Source: Desulforamulus aquiferis
Lineage (GTDB): Bacteria; Bacillota; Desulfotomaculia; Desulfotomaculales; Desulfotomaculaceae
Reading direction: 5' to 3'
Assembly (NCBI GenBank): GCA_004143605.1
Contig: AWVY01000008.1
Coordinates: forward strand, 68,648 to 122,943
DNA length: 54,296 nt
Positions within the stretch are counted from its first letter, which is position 1. Every line of letters starts with the position of its first letter. Shown piece by piece: positions 10,292-19,882 of the stretch. The notes under the pieces were generated by a model. It saw only the letters and a list, made by a program, of their open reading frames with translations, did no database searches and was not told the DNA's origin. Made by a program: the position numbers and the translations under genes.

Positions 10292-11109
10292 ATGAGCAGG
10301 ACCACCTTTATACTATTGATTACTTTGTTCACTATAACTATGTTTACGGGATGTGCCTCCCAGGACAATGAAATCCTATTGCAAAAAACAGATACCAACT
10401 TTCAAGAAACTTATTCTGAATTAGGTAACAAGGTAATCCTTAACTCAATCGAAAGACAGCTTCCCGGGAGCAAGAGTAAGGATAAAATTATCCTATATGC
10501 CGAGCAGGCAGATGACGGAATGCCCTTGTCTTGGTCACTGGTTGTCGATGGAATTGAGATGGTCAAGCTTGATCATGAGGAAAATCTTTACGGATTTGCC
10601 GAGGTCAAATTCCAGGATTTAGACGGCGATAATAAAGATGAAGTCCTATTATATCGTCAGTCAAGTGGCAGTGCCGGTGCCAGGGGGTTGAATGTTTATA
10701 GAGTTTCTGATGAAGGCTGGGAAGAATTTTTGGTATAATAAACCCCGTAGATCTAGAAGATGAAAGGTATATTGTAAAATACCTGGGCGATTATTATGCC
10801 AGTTTCGAGGATACTGCGACAGGTTTAAAATCTACCATTCAGTTGGATAAGAAAAGCTACCAGGGAATGGAGGAAATGCTATCGGGCATTGGAACCTGGG
10901 TAGACCCAATTGCCGAATATAGTATTGTGGATCCTGACGGGGACAATTCGAAAGAAATAATTTCTATTCAGAGGGTTATTGGTATATCCCATGTTGATAC
11001 CCTGGCTTTATTAAAAACCACCTATAGACTGGAACAAGGAAAATATAAGGCTATCACCTTAAGCTTAGCTGACAAAAATGATAAATTACTAGCGGAAGTA
11101 AACCTTTAA
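10292..11109 (+). CDS. Lipoprotein of unknown function (one frameshift)
   Basis: I do not recognise the family. The N-terminus is a lipoprotein signal with lipobox MFTGCAS. The body is hydrophilic and contains two Asp-rich segments, KFQDLDGDNKDEVLLY and IVDPDGDNSKEI, like the Ca-binding or FG-GAP-type loops of extracellular repeat proteins. The frame stops at 10738, but restoring one T in the T run near 10730 continues it through NPVDLEDERYIVKYLG to 11109, giving about 272 residues. Strong AAAGGAGAG site before ATG 10292. It ends at a bidirectional terminator shared with the metallopeptidase gene. Confidence 0.65.
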
Positions 11110-11116
11110 AGACTAA

Positions 11117-11148
11117 TAAGGGAGTAATCAGCGGCGATTACTCCCTTA
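11117..11148. terminator. Bidirectional terminator at 11.1 kb
   Basis: Perfect 13-bp inverted repeat TAAGGGAGTAATC / GATTACTCCCTTA with a 6-base loop, between convergent genes. The reconstructed C-terminus of the minus-strand metallopeptidase ends inside its 3' arm. Confidence 0.85.
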
Positions 11149-11904
11149 TCATTAGCTCTTGACCATGTTCTTTCAACCATTGACGGTGCCTTTTATATTC
11201 TGGACAAAGGCTTTCAACCAACGACCAGAATTTTTTGAATGGTTCATTTCTATTAAATGGGCTAACTCATGTACCACCAGATAATCAAGTACAGGTAAAG
11301 GTGCCATAATAATCCTAAAGTTGAAATTTAGGTTTCCTTGACTTGAGCAGCTTCCCCAGCGGGTTTTTTGATCCTTGATAAATATTTGATTGATATTAAC
11401 ACCCAGTTTATTTTTAAACTCAGCAACCCTATTTGCTATTATTTCTTTGGCCTGGTACCTAAGCCAGGCCTCTAAAATCTCCGTCTTCTTACCCGATTCT
11501 TTCTGGGGCAGCATCAAAACAACTTTATCCCCCACCAGTTCTACTAAAGGCGGACCTTGCTGATAAACGGTTACCAAACGATAGTTCCTGCCCAGGAAGG
11601 GTAAAATCTGCCCGTCTTGACCAAAGCGGTTCTTCCTTCGTTTTGAAACCTTAGTCAGGGAATCCAGTTTTTGAATAATCCAATTTTCGTTGTTCTTTAG
11701 CAGGGGTTCAATTCTAGAATGTGGATAATTAGCCGGTACTACAACCTCTAATCCCTTCTCTGTACTTACTTTAAGGTTAACCCTTTTAGCCCTGCTGCTC
11801 TCCCTTAGGGAATAGGTAATCTTCTTCCCGCCTAGCTTTATTTCTGTACTATTATGACAGGCAGGTACAGTTGGCGATTTTTTTCTACCAGATTCATTCA
11901 CCAT
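11138..11904 (-). CDS. YgjP-type (DUF45) M48-like zinc metallopeptidase (frameshifted C-terminus)
   Basis: Cytosolic putative zinc peptidase of the YgjP/DUF45 family. It has the family block KTRWGSCSSQGNLNFNFRI and the zincin motif VVHELAHLIEMNHS. After the HELAH motif the open frame goes astray: restoring one A in an A run near 11231 gives KKFWSLVESLCPEYKRH and QWLKEHGQELMIRE, the expected ending, with a stop at 11138. Start ATG at 11904 has AAGGGGG five bases upstream; the longer frame to 11952 lacks a ribosome site. About 255 residues. Physiological role unknown. Confidence 0.88.
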
Positions 11905-11979
11905 CTCAACCCCCTTACCAAATAATACCATATAATTGGTTGCTTGTTCCATAATTTTTGACTTTAATTAGAAAATAAA

Positions 11980-12008
11980 GGACCGCTGGGGATTAAACCC
12001 ACCGGTCC
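11980..12008 (-). terminator. Terminator after nptA
   Basis: GGACCGCTGGG / CCCACCGGTCC hairpin with one mismatch and a T-rich tail on the minus strand, 14 bases behind the Na/Pi cotransporter stop. Confidence 0.75.
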
Positions 12009-12021
12009 ATATTTATTAATA

Positions 12022-13731
12022 CTAGCTCTCCACCTTTGTTGACTTATGTTGATTTCCATTTGCCTCCCATACCTCGGAGGGAGGTGTTAGTATTAATGCC
12101 TCATCATGCCAGGTACAGGATACTTCATCTGTTAAGGCCAAAGCAATATTTCTTAGATGTTCGCTTATTCTAAGATAGGCATTGATAACATCCATATGAA
12201 TAAAGCTGGTATTCTCAGTTTCATGGGCTCCCTTTTGCATCCTGGCAATATGCTCATTCTCAGCCTGAATTCCAGATCAACAATATCTTCTTGCAGGGTT
12301 TTTGCCCTCTCTGCCATAACGCAGCTATTTGTTGCCAAGGCGGTGTTTACCATATGGGTTAGTTCTACAATTTTTGTGTGCATGGTATATATATCCGTGT
12401 GCCCCTCGGTGGAAAAGTCAAGATTGTTGACATACTTACTTTCTGCCTTATAAAGGATATTCTTTTCTATGACATCTCCGATGTACTCAAAATCCCGAAC
12501 AATATGAACTAAACCCATGGTCTTATTGAATTCATCCCTTGTTAATGGTTGCCTTAACAAATGAGTAAGATATTTATTTGTGGCCGTCGAGAGAAGATCA
12601 ATATGATTTTCCTTTTGATGTATTTGTTCGGCTAGATCTGGATCGTAGGTCTTAAACAATGGGTATACCTGCTTAGTCATATCTGTCACGTGATCAGATA
12701 TATGCATTATTTCCTTGGAGGCCATGCCAATAGCTACCTCAGGTGTAGAAAACAAGCTTTCGTCTAAATACTTGGGTGCAATATCCGCAGAGGCTTCTTT
12801 CTTTTCCGGAACAATTATTTCTAGGAACCTGGCAAAATGAGATACAAAGGGAACGAATAGGGCAGCAATTGCCAGATTAAATAGTGTGTGAACATTGGCC
12901 ACCTGAAAACCCGGGGAAGAAGTAAGTTTCATCATTAATTCGGCCAGTGGCCCCACAAAGGGTAAGAAAAGTATTACCCCCACAGCCTTAAAAAGCAGGT
13001 GTGCGGTAGCTACCCTTTGGGATTCCCTAGATGAACCAAGGTTGATAATATGGCGGTAAAAGCAGTTCCTACATTGGCTCCGAACAGCATAAATATTGCA
13101 GGCTCAAGGGTTATCATATGCTGCATGGAAAGCAACATTATTATCCCAATGGTTGCCGCACTACTGTGTACCAAAAAGGTGAATACCGCAGCAACAATCA
13201 TAGCAAGAAGAGGGCTGTCACTCATCTGCAGTAGAACCTTGGCAAACATAGGATCATCTTAAGGGATACATGGTATCGGACATAATCTTTAGACCCAAAA
13301 ACAGCAGGCCAAAACCCATCAATACTTGGCCGATCCTTTTGTGCTTATGCCTTTTCGAAAAAAAGATAATTGTCGCACCAATGCCGACAACGGGTAATGA
13401 TATTTCAGTAACTTTTAATGCAATCAGTTGAGCAGTAACAGTGGTGCCAATATCAGCACCCAGTATTACGGCCAAGGTTTGCCGCAGGCTAATAATTGAC
13501 GCACTTGTCAAGCTTACCAATACCACGGTTGTAGCGGTGCTGCTCTGGAATAATATTGTTACAAAGGCCCCTAGTACCATACCAATTAATCTATTATTAG
13601 TTAGTGAAGATAGGGCTTCACGAAGTTTTTTTTCCTGCAATTTTTTGTAAACCTTCACTTAGAACATACATGCCGTAAAGTAATAAACCCATACCACCAA
13701 TCATACTGAGAATAGCTGTTTGCCAAGACAC
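12022..13731 (-). CDS. Na/Pi cotransporter (NptA/PhoU-domain) family protein (frameshifted)
   Basis: Sodium-phosphate cotransporter of the NptA/YjbB type: two PNaS repeats of membrane helices and a C-terminal PhoU-like helical domain. Duplicated QSS-type motifs are visible as FQSSTATTVVLVSL and VHSSAATIGIIMLL, with GADIGTTVTAQLIA and GANVGTAFTAILS. The PhoU-like part starts near KEIMHISDHV. Four frame breaks (about 13633, 13256, 13030 and 12250) interrupt it; the first is an extra A in an eight-A run. Start GTG at 13731 (or 13740) after GGAAGG, product MSWQTAILSMIGGMGLLLYG. About 570 residues, normal for the family. Confidence 0.9.
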
Positions 13732-14241
13732 TTCGCTCACACCCTTCCGCTGGTAACTGTGGATATTTTCACAAATAAAGGTTAAAAAAATGTAGCAATA
13801 GCTACCTAAATAATTTTTACAAAGGTTTTCTTAACATATTCTTAATAATTCAATTTTAATCCATTCCTCGAACCATGTCAATTCATCGGGATCATCCTAA
13901 GATCATTACCTGCCCGCATAACCGGCATAATATAAAATATGCCTCATCTTGGCTATTTTGTAAAGGGAAATTAGTAAATAATTCCTTCCTGTTAATTTAA
14001 TCAATGGCTCAGCCCCCCCTAGGGAGAAGGCGTCCAAATAAACAGAATTTATAATCTATTATATATTCTTTATATGTTAAGCAGGGTGCTTCTTGATACT
14101 TGTCTCCGGACATAAATATTGACCGTCCTATTTTTCTAGAGAAAACTACTTTACCTATAAATAAAAAACACCCAAATGCCTTTTATATAAGGAATTATCG
14201 GGTGTTCTATTATTTAATATTGAATTACTATTTTCACCTTG
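13732..14241. other. Intergenic region upstream of nptA
   Basis: A 510-base AT-rich gap without a credible gene. It holds two TTAACA-like hexamers 11 bases apart (TTAACA 13831-13836, TTAATA 13842-13847), reminiscent of a PhoP box. The terminator of the globin-sensor gene lies at 14166-14206. Nothing else was recognised. Confidence 0.4.
14166..14206 (-). terminator. Terminator after the globin sensor gene
   Basis: On the minus strand AACACCCGA pairs with TTGGGTGTT around an inner CCTTATATAAAAGG stem, followed by a T run. It lies 36 bases behind the stop codon. Confidence 0.75.
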
Positions 14242-14995
14242 CTATTCTTCCGAGGATTTTTTCATCTTTTCAATGGCTTGTTGGTTTGAAGACACCATTT
14301 GGGCTATATCCTTTGCAGACTTAGAAGATCTTTCAGCCAGTTTTCTTACCTCTTGAGCTACCACTGCAAATGTGCGGCCATGATCCCAGCCTGGCAGCTT
14401 CAATGGAAGCATTGAGGGAGAGCATATTGGTTTGCTCGGCGATATCGTGGATGATTTCCGCCACGGAGCCAATATCCTGCTGAAAAGAAACTAGTTGCTG
14501 TAGTTGATCTAAGATATAATTTTCGATGGCCAGCTGCATATCTAGGTTTAGCTTCTTCATAAAAGCAATTAATGCCTCTGTATAGACATCAGTGCAACCA
14601 CCATGGTGTTCAGCTAAAATTCGTTGGATTTGGTTAGTGTATATCTGATATGTACCTAAGTACCACTTTGGGTAAAGGCCGATCTGTTGATGCCTTTTAC
14701 CAATGGCCAGCCTTCCCTCAATATATTTATCATCAACGGGATCGCACAGGGAGATGAAGTATCTCTTTTGAGTTTCCTTCAGTCTATCTACGGTGCTGAA
14801 TTTACTGATCATATCCTTTAGATAAGAAAACCCTAGGATATGCTTATAAAACTCATTTATTACACCGTCAGCTTCTTTAGTAAATAACTCCTTATAACTA
14901 ACCATTAGCTGAACTTCCCGCTCAGTAATATCTAAATAAGCCAACTGGGATTGGCGTTGAACTGCTTTGGCAGCTTGATTTATATGTTCAGTCAA
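14242..14995 (-). CDS. Globin-coupled chemotaxis-type sensor with a very short signalling domain (one frameshift)
   Basis: Soluble heme sensor of the HemAT/protoglobin type. Residues about 15-170 form the globin fold; the likely proximal His is in GKRHQQIGLYPKWYLG. A methyl-accepting-type tip follows (IIHDIAEQTNMLSLNASIEAAR), then a frame break near 14385, then RTFAVVAQEVRKLAERS and the C-terminus. Only about 75 residues of signalling domain remain, essentially the hairpin tip, and no methylation helices can be seen. Total about 250 residues. Start ATG 14995 follows AAGGGGTGATTACTTTTG. It probably senses O2 or another diatomic gas; partners may include the chemoreceptor and CheY next door. 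Confidence 0.88.
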
Positions 14996-15078
14996 AAGTA
15001 ATCACCCCTTCAAATTGTCATGATTTCTTGATTATTTAATTCGACATTTGCGATTATTTTCCTTCCCAATATAAAATG

Positions 15079-15128
15079 CCCCCTTAGTTAAACAGTTTTA
15101 TTATTTTAACTGTCTACCATAAAGGGAG
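15079..15128 (-). terminator. Terminator after the chemoreceptor gene
   Basis: Outer arms CTCCCTTT / TAAGGGGG and inner GACAGTT / AACTGTT form a long hairpin just behind the chemoreceptor stop codon, with a short T-rich tail on the minus strand. Confidence 0.65.
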
Positions 15129-15139
15129 CATATCAACAT

Positions 15140-17064
15140 TTAAAATTTGTATTGATTTATCTTTTCTTTAATATTCTTTGTAACTAGATTTACCTCTTCG
15201 GCAGAGCTAGTTAGCTCTTGGATAGAAGCAGATTGTTCCTCCGTAAAGGCTGCGATGGTTTCTACACTCTCGGTTGTGCTGGTTACCAATTCTGTGATTT
15301 TTATAATTTCACTATTTGCCCTTTGACTTTCCTTTTGAATTGTTTGGGCATCAGTAGCTACCTCCATCATATTCTGGGTTACTACCTTTGTTTTGGCAAG
15401 GATATCTGCAAAGGCTTTTACAACATTATTAGAACTGCCGGTTGCATTTGCAATGCTAACAACTTCTTCCATGTCGTGTTTGATCTGTACTAACAAATCA
15501 TTGATCCTGCTTGTTGCCTCGGCACTTTGAGAGGCCAGTTTCCGAACCTCATCAGCAACCACGCAAAGCCTTTGCCTTGTTCCCCCGCTCTCGCTGCCTC
15601 TATGGCGGCATTGAGGGCTAATAGGTTGGTCTGTTCAGCAATTCCCTTAATGGTATCAACTATTGTATTAATTTGGTTAGTTTTTTGATTTAGGGTATCA
15701 ATGGATACTACCATTCTTTCAACTAACCCTTGACCTGTTAAGGCGGTTGCATAGGCCTCATCGGAATTATACTTTGTATTTTCCAAATTAGCAGTGATGG
15801 TAGTTAAATTGTTGTTCAGATTGTTGATAAATTGAGCTAGGTCTTTTATTTTATTTTGTTGGGAATTGGCTGATTCAGCAATATTCTGAACTCTGCCGGC
15901 CATATCAACGGTGGCGGCAGCGGAATTCTCCGAAAGTTCCTTAAATCTTTCCGATGAATATGCTAAATTACCTGCACTGCTATTGATGTAGGAAAATAGG
16001 TTTTTTAGATTTGTTGCTAATTTATTAAAGCTATCTCCTAATTCATCCCGACTAGCAATTTCCCTGGTAAAATCCTTTTCCTCAACAATCTTAATATATT
16101 TCTTAATTGGCCTAATAATTTGGTTAGTTATAAAGAAAACAACCACAATCACTACCACTAATACAAATAATACAACCTTTATTGTTTCGGCCTTGAGCTT
16201 GTCCGCCAGGGCATAAACCTCATTCTCCGGACTAACCATAGCAATAGACCAATCATTTATACCGGCCGGTTTATAGTTGACGATCATTCTTTTCCCATCA
16301 AGATACATTTGGTCCGTTCCACTTTGCAGGCTGATCATATGACTAATTAATTTCTTGTCATCTTCACTTAACTCTTCACTGGTAGCTAAATTCTCCGTTA
16401 AAAGCTTTTCCTTATCAGGGTGACTTATGTACTCGCCAGCTTTATTTAACATAAAGGTAAAACCATTATCAGTTACCTTCTTTTCAGTTATCTTGTCGGA
16501 TATATATTCTAACCTAATAAATCCAACAAGCACGCCTATCTTTTCCTCCTGTTCATTAAATAAGGGAATTCCTAAACCCACAATCTTCCTTCCAGTACTC
16601 TTTGAAAAGGAAGCATCAGCAATAACAGGTTGGCCAGTTTCCCAGGGAGTAAAAAAGTATTCTTTATCTGCTATATTTACACCATGATGCTGAGCCCCTT
16701 CCGAGTGGGCAATTTCAGTACCGGTGGGATCACAGATTAATAGGTGAGAGTACTGGGGGTTATCTTTGATAAATTTATGAAAATATGGTTCAGATTTATT
16801 GTAGTCCATTGCTGTGATTACAGAGTTATGTGATAGCTGGATCATCACATCTAACTGAGATTTTAAAACATCGTCAAGATTTGTCTCTAATATCTGTTGT
16901 GTTTGGCTAACGAATTGATCCCCCAGCATGGCTTTAGACTTGTTGATACTATAGACTGTGTAAGTTAATAAAGGCACAAGTGATAGCAGAATAAACCATA
17001 AGAGTAATTTTACACGTAAGCTTTTCAAATTAATGATTTTGAGATCAAACTTCCTTTTCGCCAC
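15140..17064 (-). CDS. Methyl-accepting chemotaxis protein with Cache sensor (one frameshift)
   Basis: Membrane chemoreceptor of about 640 residues. Helix 1 (about 17-37, [19 protein letters not shown]) and helix 2 (about 280-305, [19 protein letters not shown]) flank an extracytoplasmic double-Cache-like domain with [12 protein letters not shown] and [19 protein letters not shown] linker replaces or resembles HAMP. The signalling domain carries the hairpin [20 protein letters not shown] and [10 protein letters not shown]. The frame breaks near 15560 and resumes as [19 protein letters not shown]. Ligand unknown; double-Cache domains often bind amino or organic acids. It is followed by the globin sensor and preceded by a cheY-like gene. 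Confidence 0.92.
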
Positions 17065-17254
17065 ATTTTAACCTCCCTAATAATTACTCCAAAGGAACCA
17101 TATTAATATTATCTTAACATTCAATTTACACCAACTTGCTTTTACAAATATGGTAATTAATAGTCATGAGGTGAACTTTTTGTGTCATTTTATGTTAAAT
17201 ATTGTCACATTATTTATTATATATTTGGTTATTTTTCCATGCCTGACAATTTAA

Positions 17255-17298
17255 AAAGTCTCTTAAGTCCAATAAAATCTTGGATTTAGAGACTTTTA
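17255..17298 (-). terminator. Terminator between cheY and the chemoreceptor
   Basis: AAAGTCTCTTAAGTCCAA pairs with TTGGATTTAGAGACTTT almost completely around a 7-base loop. It separates the CheY and chemoreceptor transcripts. Confidence 0.8.
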
Positions 17299-17360
17299 GT
17301 TAAATTTAAGTATGACAGGTAATCGTTTATTTTTGTTATGTCTATTAAGATATAAGAACT

Positions 17361-17759
17361 TTATAGTGCATGGGTTAATTCCCGCTTGTTAGGTGTCGAT
17401 TTTAATTCACTGACCTTTTCAATGGTTTTTACTAATCTTTCTTTAGCAAAAGGTTTTACAATAAAATCTAGCGCTCCCTCTTGAATTGCTTTTTTAATTA
17501 TGCTCTCTTGCCCTATGGCACTGATCACTATGATGATCACAGAAGCACAAATCTGTTTAATTGCTTTTATTGCTTCTAGCCCATCCATTACAGGCATGGT
17601 TATATCCATTAGTACAATATCTGGTTTATATTCTTTAAACATATTAACTGCTTGTTCCCCATTCTCAGCTTGACCCACTATGTTATGACATTCTCTTTCT
17701 AATATAAGTTGTATCTGACTTCTCATAAATGCCGAATCATCTGCTATAAGAATGTTCAT
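17361..17759 (-). CDS. CheY-like response regulator (receiver only)
   Basis: A 132-residue stand-alone receiver domain with all canonical residues: acidic pair IADDSAFMR (residues 6-7), phospho-acceptor Asp in IVLMDITMPVMDG, Ser in IVISAIGQ and Lys in FIVKPFAKERLV. No output domain, so it acts by protein contact, as CheY or as a sporulation-type Spo0F-like carrier. Its place just upstream of a chemoreceptor and a globin sensor favours chemotaxis or taxis-like signalling. Start ATG with AAAGGGGTTGTAAA upstream. Intact frame. Confidence 0.92.
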   Translation of the reverse strand: MNILIADDSAFMRSQIQLILERECHNIVGQAENGEQAVNMFKEYKPDIVLMDITMPVMDGLEAIKAIKQICASVIIIVISAIGQESIIKKAIQEGALDFIVKPFAKERLVKTIEKVSELKSTPNKRELTHAL

Positions 17760-17950
17760 TTTACAACCCCTTTCATAATCCCTTTTATAGTAATTTTAAG
17801 CCCTTAATGTAATGTCATTACTTTATATATCGACCTTTAATAACATTATTAATGGAGCTTAGGTCTATTCTTCTTAGGACTATTGGACTATATTTTAAAG
17901 TATTATTATCTGCCTAATAAACTCCTGTGTTATGACCCCCCAAAAACAAA

Positions 17951-17989
17951 AAACCTGCAAATCCTTTAATTTTAAGGATTCGCAGGTTT
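17951..17989 (-). terminator. Strong terminator next to the left att site
   Basis: AACCTGC and AATCCTT pair with AAGGATT and GCAGGTT. On the minus strand the hairpin runs into TTTTTTGTTTTT. Lying 13 bases beyond the displaced tRNA 3' fragment, it is plausibly the original terminator of the tRNA-Arg transcript, now separated from the tRNA by the inserted element. Confidence 0.75.
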
Positions 17990-18001
17990 ATATTTGGATT
18001 C

Positions 18002-18029
18002 TAATATGGTGCGCCTGACAGGAATCGAA
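18002..18029. repeat. att-like direct repeat: displaced 3' end of tRNA-Arg (left)
   Basis: A 28-base exact copy of positions 20435-20462, covering the last 20-odd bases of tRNA-Arg including its encoded CCA and a few bases beyond. Such a copy at the far end of an integrase-bearing segment is the hallmark of tRNA-site integration. It marks the left border of a 2.4-kb element. Confidence 0.85.
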
Positions 18030-18064
18030 GAAACCCTACTATGATACGGCTAAAGTCTGTTATA

Positions 18065-18259
18065 TCAAGCTTCTTTTAACTCTTCCTTGTATTCTTTTCC
18101 GACTAATTTTCCGAATAATACATTTAAAGCATCCGTCACATTTACTCTCCTCTCAATAACATGTGAGTACATTGCTATAGTGGTAGTAGGGGTACTGTGC
18201 CCAAGCAGATATGCAACCGTAGGAATTGTAAAACCTGCATATACAGGTGAGTATACCAT
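18065..18259 (-). pseudogene. Tyrosine recombinase (phage-type integrase) C-terminal stub
   Basis: Sixty-four residues matching only the end of a tyrosine recombinase: VAYLLGHSTPTTTIAMYSHV contains the conserved LGH box (His/Arg region) and the catalytic Tyr of MYSHV. The N-terminal arm-binding and core domains are missing; upstream DNA belongs to another broken gene. It lies 36 bases inside the left att repeat, the usual position of an integrase. It cannot be active alone, so the element looks locked in place unless helped in trans. Confidence 0.8.
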
Positions 18260-18276
18260 TTAATTGATCCTAGCTT

Positions 18277-18723
18277 TTAGCATGGGGAGAGTGAAATACC
18301 TGCACCTAATCTTATAACTCTAGAAGAATTTTGAATCAATCTATCGTCATGCGTGGCCAATATTATTGTTTTTCCTTCTCGATTAAGATCCCTTAATATA
18401 TTAAGTACTGACTGGACATTATCCCCGTCGAGATTACCTGTTGGCTCGTCAGCAAGGATTAGAGGTGGGTTGTTAGCAAGTGTACCTATCATTTTAAACA
18501 ATGTTAGTTCTTCAATTTTATTTCCATAAAACGGCATATCTTCTGGTTTTATTTCAGCTATCACGTTCGCTGGTTGCAGTTTATGCCAAACGTAGGCCTC
18601 GATACCCCTATAAAACGGGATTATTAATATTGGTACGGATATAATAAGCACTACTAGGTTAACGGAAAATTGTCTAAACCAGAACTTATAGTCAAGAAAC
18701 AGCATTCTAATAATAGGTAGCAA
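18277..18723 (-). pseudogene. Chimeric remnant: membrane segment joined to an ABC ATPase C-terminus
   Basis: The 148-residue frame begins with a membrane segment (FSVNLVVLIISVPILIIPFY) and about 50 further residues, then turns abruptly into the last third of a MacB/LolD-type ABC ATPase: LANNPPLILADEPTGNLDG (Walker B) and IILATHDDRLI (switch His). Walker A and the signature motif are absent. A deletion fusing a permease-type gene to the ATPase gene is the simplest reading. It cannot hydrolyse ATP. Probably the remains of a peptide/bacteriocin-type exporter on the inserted element. Confidence 0.7.
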
Positions 18724-18742
18724 ATATTAACACCCCAAAAAA

Positions 18743-19135
18743 TTAATTAGTCCATTCCTCTTTTAATAACTTAAATTGTAATTGCATATTATTATAATAA
18801 AGATATGTTATAAGTGAGTTTAGTATCAATAACCCATTCATTGACAAGATTATTAATATAAGTCACTTGTTTAGCACAGGTGCAAAAGGAAGTCCAATAA
18901 TTTTCATAAATATTACACGGGTTATTAATAAGTACGTTAATAAGCCGGATATTGATAATATAGTTGTTTTGTATATAGTTAAGGCTATATACATATATAA
19001 TTTCTTAATACCTAGAACTTCAAGAATAATTCCATAGGGTAGAAAATATTTTTTATACTTCTCATTTCATAAATAGATAAAAAATATTAATTCTAAAAAA
19101 ATAGCAATAGATATTCCTTTTACCAATAAACACAT
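18743..19135 (-). pseudogene. Decayed membrane-protein gene with two in-frame TGA codons
   Basis: One continuous frame of 131 codons from ATG 19135 to TAA 18743 encodes hydrophobic stretches (GISIAIFLELIFFIYL; ILSISGLLTYLLITRVIF; LILIILSMNGLLILNSL) and LEVLGIKKLYMYIAL, reminiscent of ABC exporter permeases. It is interrupted by two in-frame TGA codons, the first at 19067-19069. With the broken ATPase next to it, gene decay is likeliest. Base composition is more AT-rich than the surroundings, consistent with foreign origin. Confidence 0.5.
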
Positions 19136-19152
19136 ATTTTCGCTACTGTTAT

Positions 19153-19179
19153 AAAAAACCGATCATTCACTGATCGGTT
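19153..19179 (-). terminator. Terminator overlapping the end of the GNAT gene
   Basis: AACCGATCA / TGATCGGTT with a 5-base loop, followed on the minus strand by a T run. The GNAT stop codon lies inside the hairpin. Confidence 0.8.
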
Positions 19180-19741
19180 GAAAATCATTAAGTACATCGT
19201 ATCTCATACTCATTGCATTTTTCCTACTTTTATTAACCTTCTCGTTATAGACAAAACCATTCTTTTCATAGAACTTTGGGGTATCTGGTTTATGTGTTAT
19301 ATCTGCGTCAACTACTAGAAACCTACAACCAATGCCAATATGATTCAATTGCTCTAAATAACCTAGTGCTAGATACATTAAAAACGAACCATACGGTGGT
19401 TTACCTTCTCCACGGTACTTTTCACATACCGCCAATTTACCAATTTTAAGTGCCGGAATCGAGCCAAACGGAATATTCAAACCTTCTTTTTCTTTTTCAT
19501 TTGGATCGAGAATAAAAGAGTCTGTGTTTAATGATATGTAACCGATAACATCAGCATTGGTTTTGTTAATTAATAACTTTACTTGGCTGATATTCTTTTC
19601 AATATAAATTTGCGCATCGTGAGTTAAAAACTCATTATAATCTGGAATACCACAATCAAAATCCCCGAGCCTATATCTCGGGGAATAGTTAACTAGTTCT
19701 ACCGCCTCTGCAATTTCGTCAAAAAACTCTTCTCCATACAT
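19163..19741 (-). CDS. GNAT-family N-acetyltransferase, possible toxin of a TA pair
   Basis: A 192-residue acetyl-CoA-dependent acyltransferase fold. Visible motifs: FDCGIPDYNEFLTHDA near the N-terminus, IGYISLNTDSF, the ALKIGKLAVCEKYRGEG region where the pyrophosphate-binding loop is expected, and the C-terminal FYEKNGFVYNEK. These features resemble the GNAT proteins found in toxin-antitoxin-like pairs (inference from memory of the family). It starts 3 bases after the stop of a 45-residue gene with a strong ribosome site, so the two are translationally linked. Intact frame inside an otherwise decayed element, which suggests selection for keeping it. Acetylation target unknown. Confidence 0.78.
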   Translation of the reverse strand: MYGEEFFDEIAEAVELVNYSPRYRLGDFDCGIPDYNEFLTHDAQIYIEKNISQVKLLINKTNADVIGYISLNTDSFILDPNEKEKEGLNIPFGSIPALKIGKLAVCEKYRGEGKPPYGSFLMYLALGYLEQLNHIGIGCRFLVVDADITHKPDTPKFYEKNGFVYNEKVNKSRKNAMSMRYDVLNDFQPISE

Positions 19742-19744
19742 TGT

Positions 19745-19882
19745 TTATTTTGTTACTAAAAGCAATGTTGCCAAGGCTTTCTTCCTACGGCTTTGATTTT
19801 TGTCTGGTTTATTCAGATCTTTCACTAAATCAACTAGATCTTGACCTTTTAATACTGGTGTAGATAAAATTGGAGTAGCCAT
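19745..19882 (-). CDS. Small 45-residue protein, candidate antitoxin partner of the GNAT protein
   Basis: The longer frame begins at 20008 without a ribosome site. ATG 19882 is preceded by AAGGAGG with 7-base spacing and is chosen, giving 45 residues. The sequence has TPVLKGQDLVDLVKDLNKP followed by a very basic stretch (KNQSRRKK) and a hydrophobic end. A short TPxLxGxDAxxF-like motif just ahead of a GNAT gene is a recurring arrangement in Firmicutes as I recall it. It could neutralise, or serve as substrate or partner of, the enzyme. Function unproven. Confidence 0.65.
   Translation of the reverse strand: MATPILSTPVLKGQDLVDLVKDLNKPDKNQSRRKKALATLLLVTK

Noticed and set aside
19067..19069. Selenocysteine recoding of the in-frame TGA
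   Set aside because: No convincing downstream SECIS-like hairpin or conserved context; neighbouring genes are clearly decayed.
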